Below, piece by piece: positions 5,244 through 6,251 of a stretch of DNA of 6,251 nt. Origin of the DNA: Bacteroidales bacterium UBA4333 (GTDB lineage Bacteria; Bacteroidota; Bacteroidia; Bacteroidales; Paludibacteraceae); assembly GCA_002394335.1 (NCBI GenBank), contig DGTP01000012.1:1-6251 (forward strand), written 5' to 3'. Positions within the stretch are counted from its first letter, which is position 1. Each line of letters starts with the position of its first letter. The translations under genes were made by a program, and so were the position numbers. Below the pieces are notes generated by a model. That model was not told where the DNA came from, did not search any database, and saw only the letters and a program-made list of their open reading frames with translations.

Positions 5244-6158
5244 ATGAAAGGAATTATTTTAGCGGGAGGAAGCGCAACTCGTTTGTACCCGTTGAGCAAA
5301 GCGATCAGCAAACAAATCATGCCGGTATATGACAAGCCGATGATTTATTACCCCTTGAGTGCATTAATGTTAGCGGGAATCCGCGAAGTGTTGGTAATCA
5401 GTACTCCGCGGGATTTGCCGATGTTTGAGGAGTTGTTGGGTGACGGCAGCCGAATCGGTATGAAGTTGAGCTACAAAGTACAGTTAGTGCCGAATGGTCT
5501 GGCGCAGGCTTTTGTGCTGGGTCGTGAGTTTTTGAACGGCGAACCGGGATGCTTGATTTTGGGCGATAACATGTTCTACGGCCAGCATTTCGGTCATATG
5601 CTCCGTGACGCGGTAGAGAGTGTCCAAAAAGGCGGCGCATGTATCTTCGGTTACGAAGTAGCGGATCCGCGGGCGTACGGCGTGGTGGAGTTTGAGGAAG
5701 AGCAGTCTTCTTCTGATCTGCACGGAGGAAAAGAGACTGTGTTAAAAGTCAAGAGTCTCGAGGAGAAGCCGGCAGAGCCGAAGAGCAATTATGCCGTTCC
5801 GGGTCTGTATTTCTACGACGCGACGGTATGTGAGAAGGCGGCCAATCTGCAGCCCAGCGCACGCGGCGAGTACGAGATCACGGACCTCAATAAGATTTAT
5901 CTGAACGAAGGCACGCTGAAAGTCAAACTGTTCAGCCGCGGTTTCGCATGGCTGGATACAGGCAACTGCGACAGTCTGCTGGAGGCCGGCAATTTTATTG
6001 CTACTATCCAGAACAGGCAAGGTTTCTATGTCAGCTGCATCGAGGAGATCGCTTGGCGCAACGGCTGGATCAGTACAGAGCAGCTGGCAGCTTTGGGTAA
6101 AGAGATGAAGACCGCTTACGGCCGCTACTTAGAGCGGATTGCTGCAAAGGGATTTTAG
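5244..6158 (+). CDS. rfbA: Glucose-1-phosphate thymidylyltransferase (RmlA/RfbA)
   Basis: 304-residue cytoplasmic nucleotidyltransferase joining dTTP and glucose-1-phosphate to dTDP-glucose, the first step of dTDP-L-rhamnose and related deoxysugar synthesis for surface glycans. Seen: the nucleotide loop LAGGSATRLYPLSKAISKQ (6-24; Ala11 where many have Gly), PVYDKPMIYYPLS (27-39), NGLAQAF (84-90), LGDNMFYG (106-113) with metal-binding Asp108, SLEEKP (171-176), SNYAVPGLYFYD (181-192), ARGEYEITDLN (206-216) and AWLDTGN (235-241) with Asp238. The usual TGT after the aspartate is TGN here. About 13 extra residues (near 153-166, including QSSSDLHGGKE) separate VVEF from SLEEKP compared with E. coli-type enzymes, where this turn is short. 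It has its own predicted promoter, and rfbB, rfbC and rfbD are not adjacent within the window. Confidence 0.96.
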   Translation: MKGIILAGGSATRLYPLSKAISKQIMPVYDKPMIYYPLSALMLAGIREVLVISTPRDLPMFEELLGDGSRIGMKLSYKVQLVPNGLAQAFVLGREFLNGEPGCLILGDNMFYGQHFGHMLRDAVESVQKGGACIFGYEVADPRAYGVVEFEEEQSSSDLHGGKETVLKVKSLEEKPAEPKSNYAVPGLYFYDATVCEKAANLQPSARGEYEITDLNKIYLNEGTLKVKLFSRGFAWLDTGNCDSLLEAGNFIATIQNRQGFYVSCIEEIAWRNGWISTEQLAALGKEMKTAYGRYLERIAAKGF

Positions 6159-6184
6159 TAGGAATAAAAAAAATTCACAATACT

Positions 6185-6251
6185 ATGAAACGCTTCATTG
6201 TTATGCTATGCGTCCTAATGGGGGCTTTGAGCCTCAGCGCGCATGAGCACT
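6185..6251 (+). CDS. N-terminal fragment of a predicted exported protein
   Basis: The ATG at 6185 opens a frame of 22 codons to the window edge. It reads as a classic signal peptide: basic start (MKRF), a hydrophobic core (IVMLCVLMGALSL), then SAHEH with a likely signal-peptidase I cut after SLSA. No cysteine sits at a lipobox position, so a lipoprotein is unlikely. An A-rich stretch (6161-6173) precedes the start, typical of Bacteroidota initiation regions. It begins 26 bp after rfbA with no terminator between them, so it may be co-transcribed. Too little is present to name a family. Confidence 0.65.
   Translation, partial: MKRFIVMLCVLMGALSLSAHEH

Noticed and set aside
1..6251. Mobile element, CRISPR, toxin-antitoxin, phage or defence system
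   Set aside because: No transposase, integrase, spacer array, target-site duplication or defence-type domain was seen on either strand; all substantial coding space is explained by housekeeping families.

Overview
This 6.25 kb window looks like ordinary chromosomal housekeeping DNA from a member of the Bacteroidota, most likely order Bacteroidales. I infer this from three things. The promoters match the Bacteroidota consensus (TTTG, a spacer of about 20 bp, then TAnnTTTG). The gene starts lack clear Shine-Dalgarno sequences and are often A-rich. The families are ones I associate with this phylum: a DUF4290-like protein, a secreted EEP-fold nuclease/phosphatase, a zinc-less CobB sirtuin and a TtcA-like PP-loop enzyme with a PCFLC motif. 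I cannot place it at genus level.

Layout. Positions 1-2277 hold a minus-strand operon, read right to left: a secreted endonuclease/exonuclease/phosphatase-family protein, a short DUF4290-like protein, and ribose-phosphate pyrophosphokinase (prs), which runs off the left edge without its C-terminus. The joins are tight (3 bp, then a 1-base TAATG overlap). Positions 2278-2387 form a divergent intergenic region with two interleaved promoters. Positions 2388-5148 hold a plus-strand cluster: a TtcA-like tRNA thiolation enzyme, a DUF486/DMT membrane protein, a CobB-type sirtuin and MenA, with gaps of 10, 26 and 7 bp. Positions 5149-5243 carry two inverted repeats that share a CACAT/ATGTG half-site and overlap a third promoter. 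That promoter drives rfbA (glucose-1-phosphate thymidylyltransferase), followed 26 bp later by the first 22 codons of an exported protein cut by the right edge.

How the genes relate. Prs makes PRPP for nucleotide, His/Trp and NAD synthesis. The sirtuin consumes NAD. MenA makes demethylmenaquinone for anaerobic respiration. RfbA makes dTDP-glucose for surface polysaccharide. The TtcA-like enzyme thiolates tRNA. These are central but not obviously one pathway, and the clusters look like co-transcription of housekeeping genes.

I see no phage, IS element, CRISPR array, RNA gene or defence system, and nothing I would call an undescribed system. The points worth a second look are small: a palindromic repeat translated in-frame inside the TtcA-like gene, a heptamer tandem repeat translated inside menA, the interleaved divergent promoters, the doubled inverted repeat over the rfbA promoter, a sirtuin lacking its zinc cysteines, and an insertion in RfbA.
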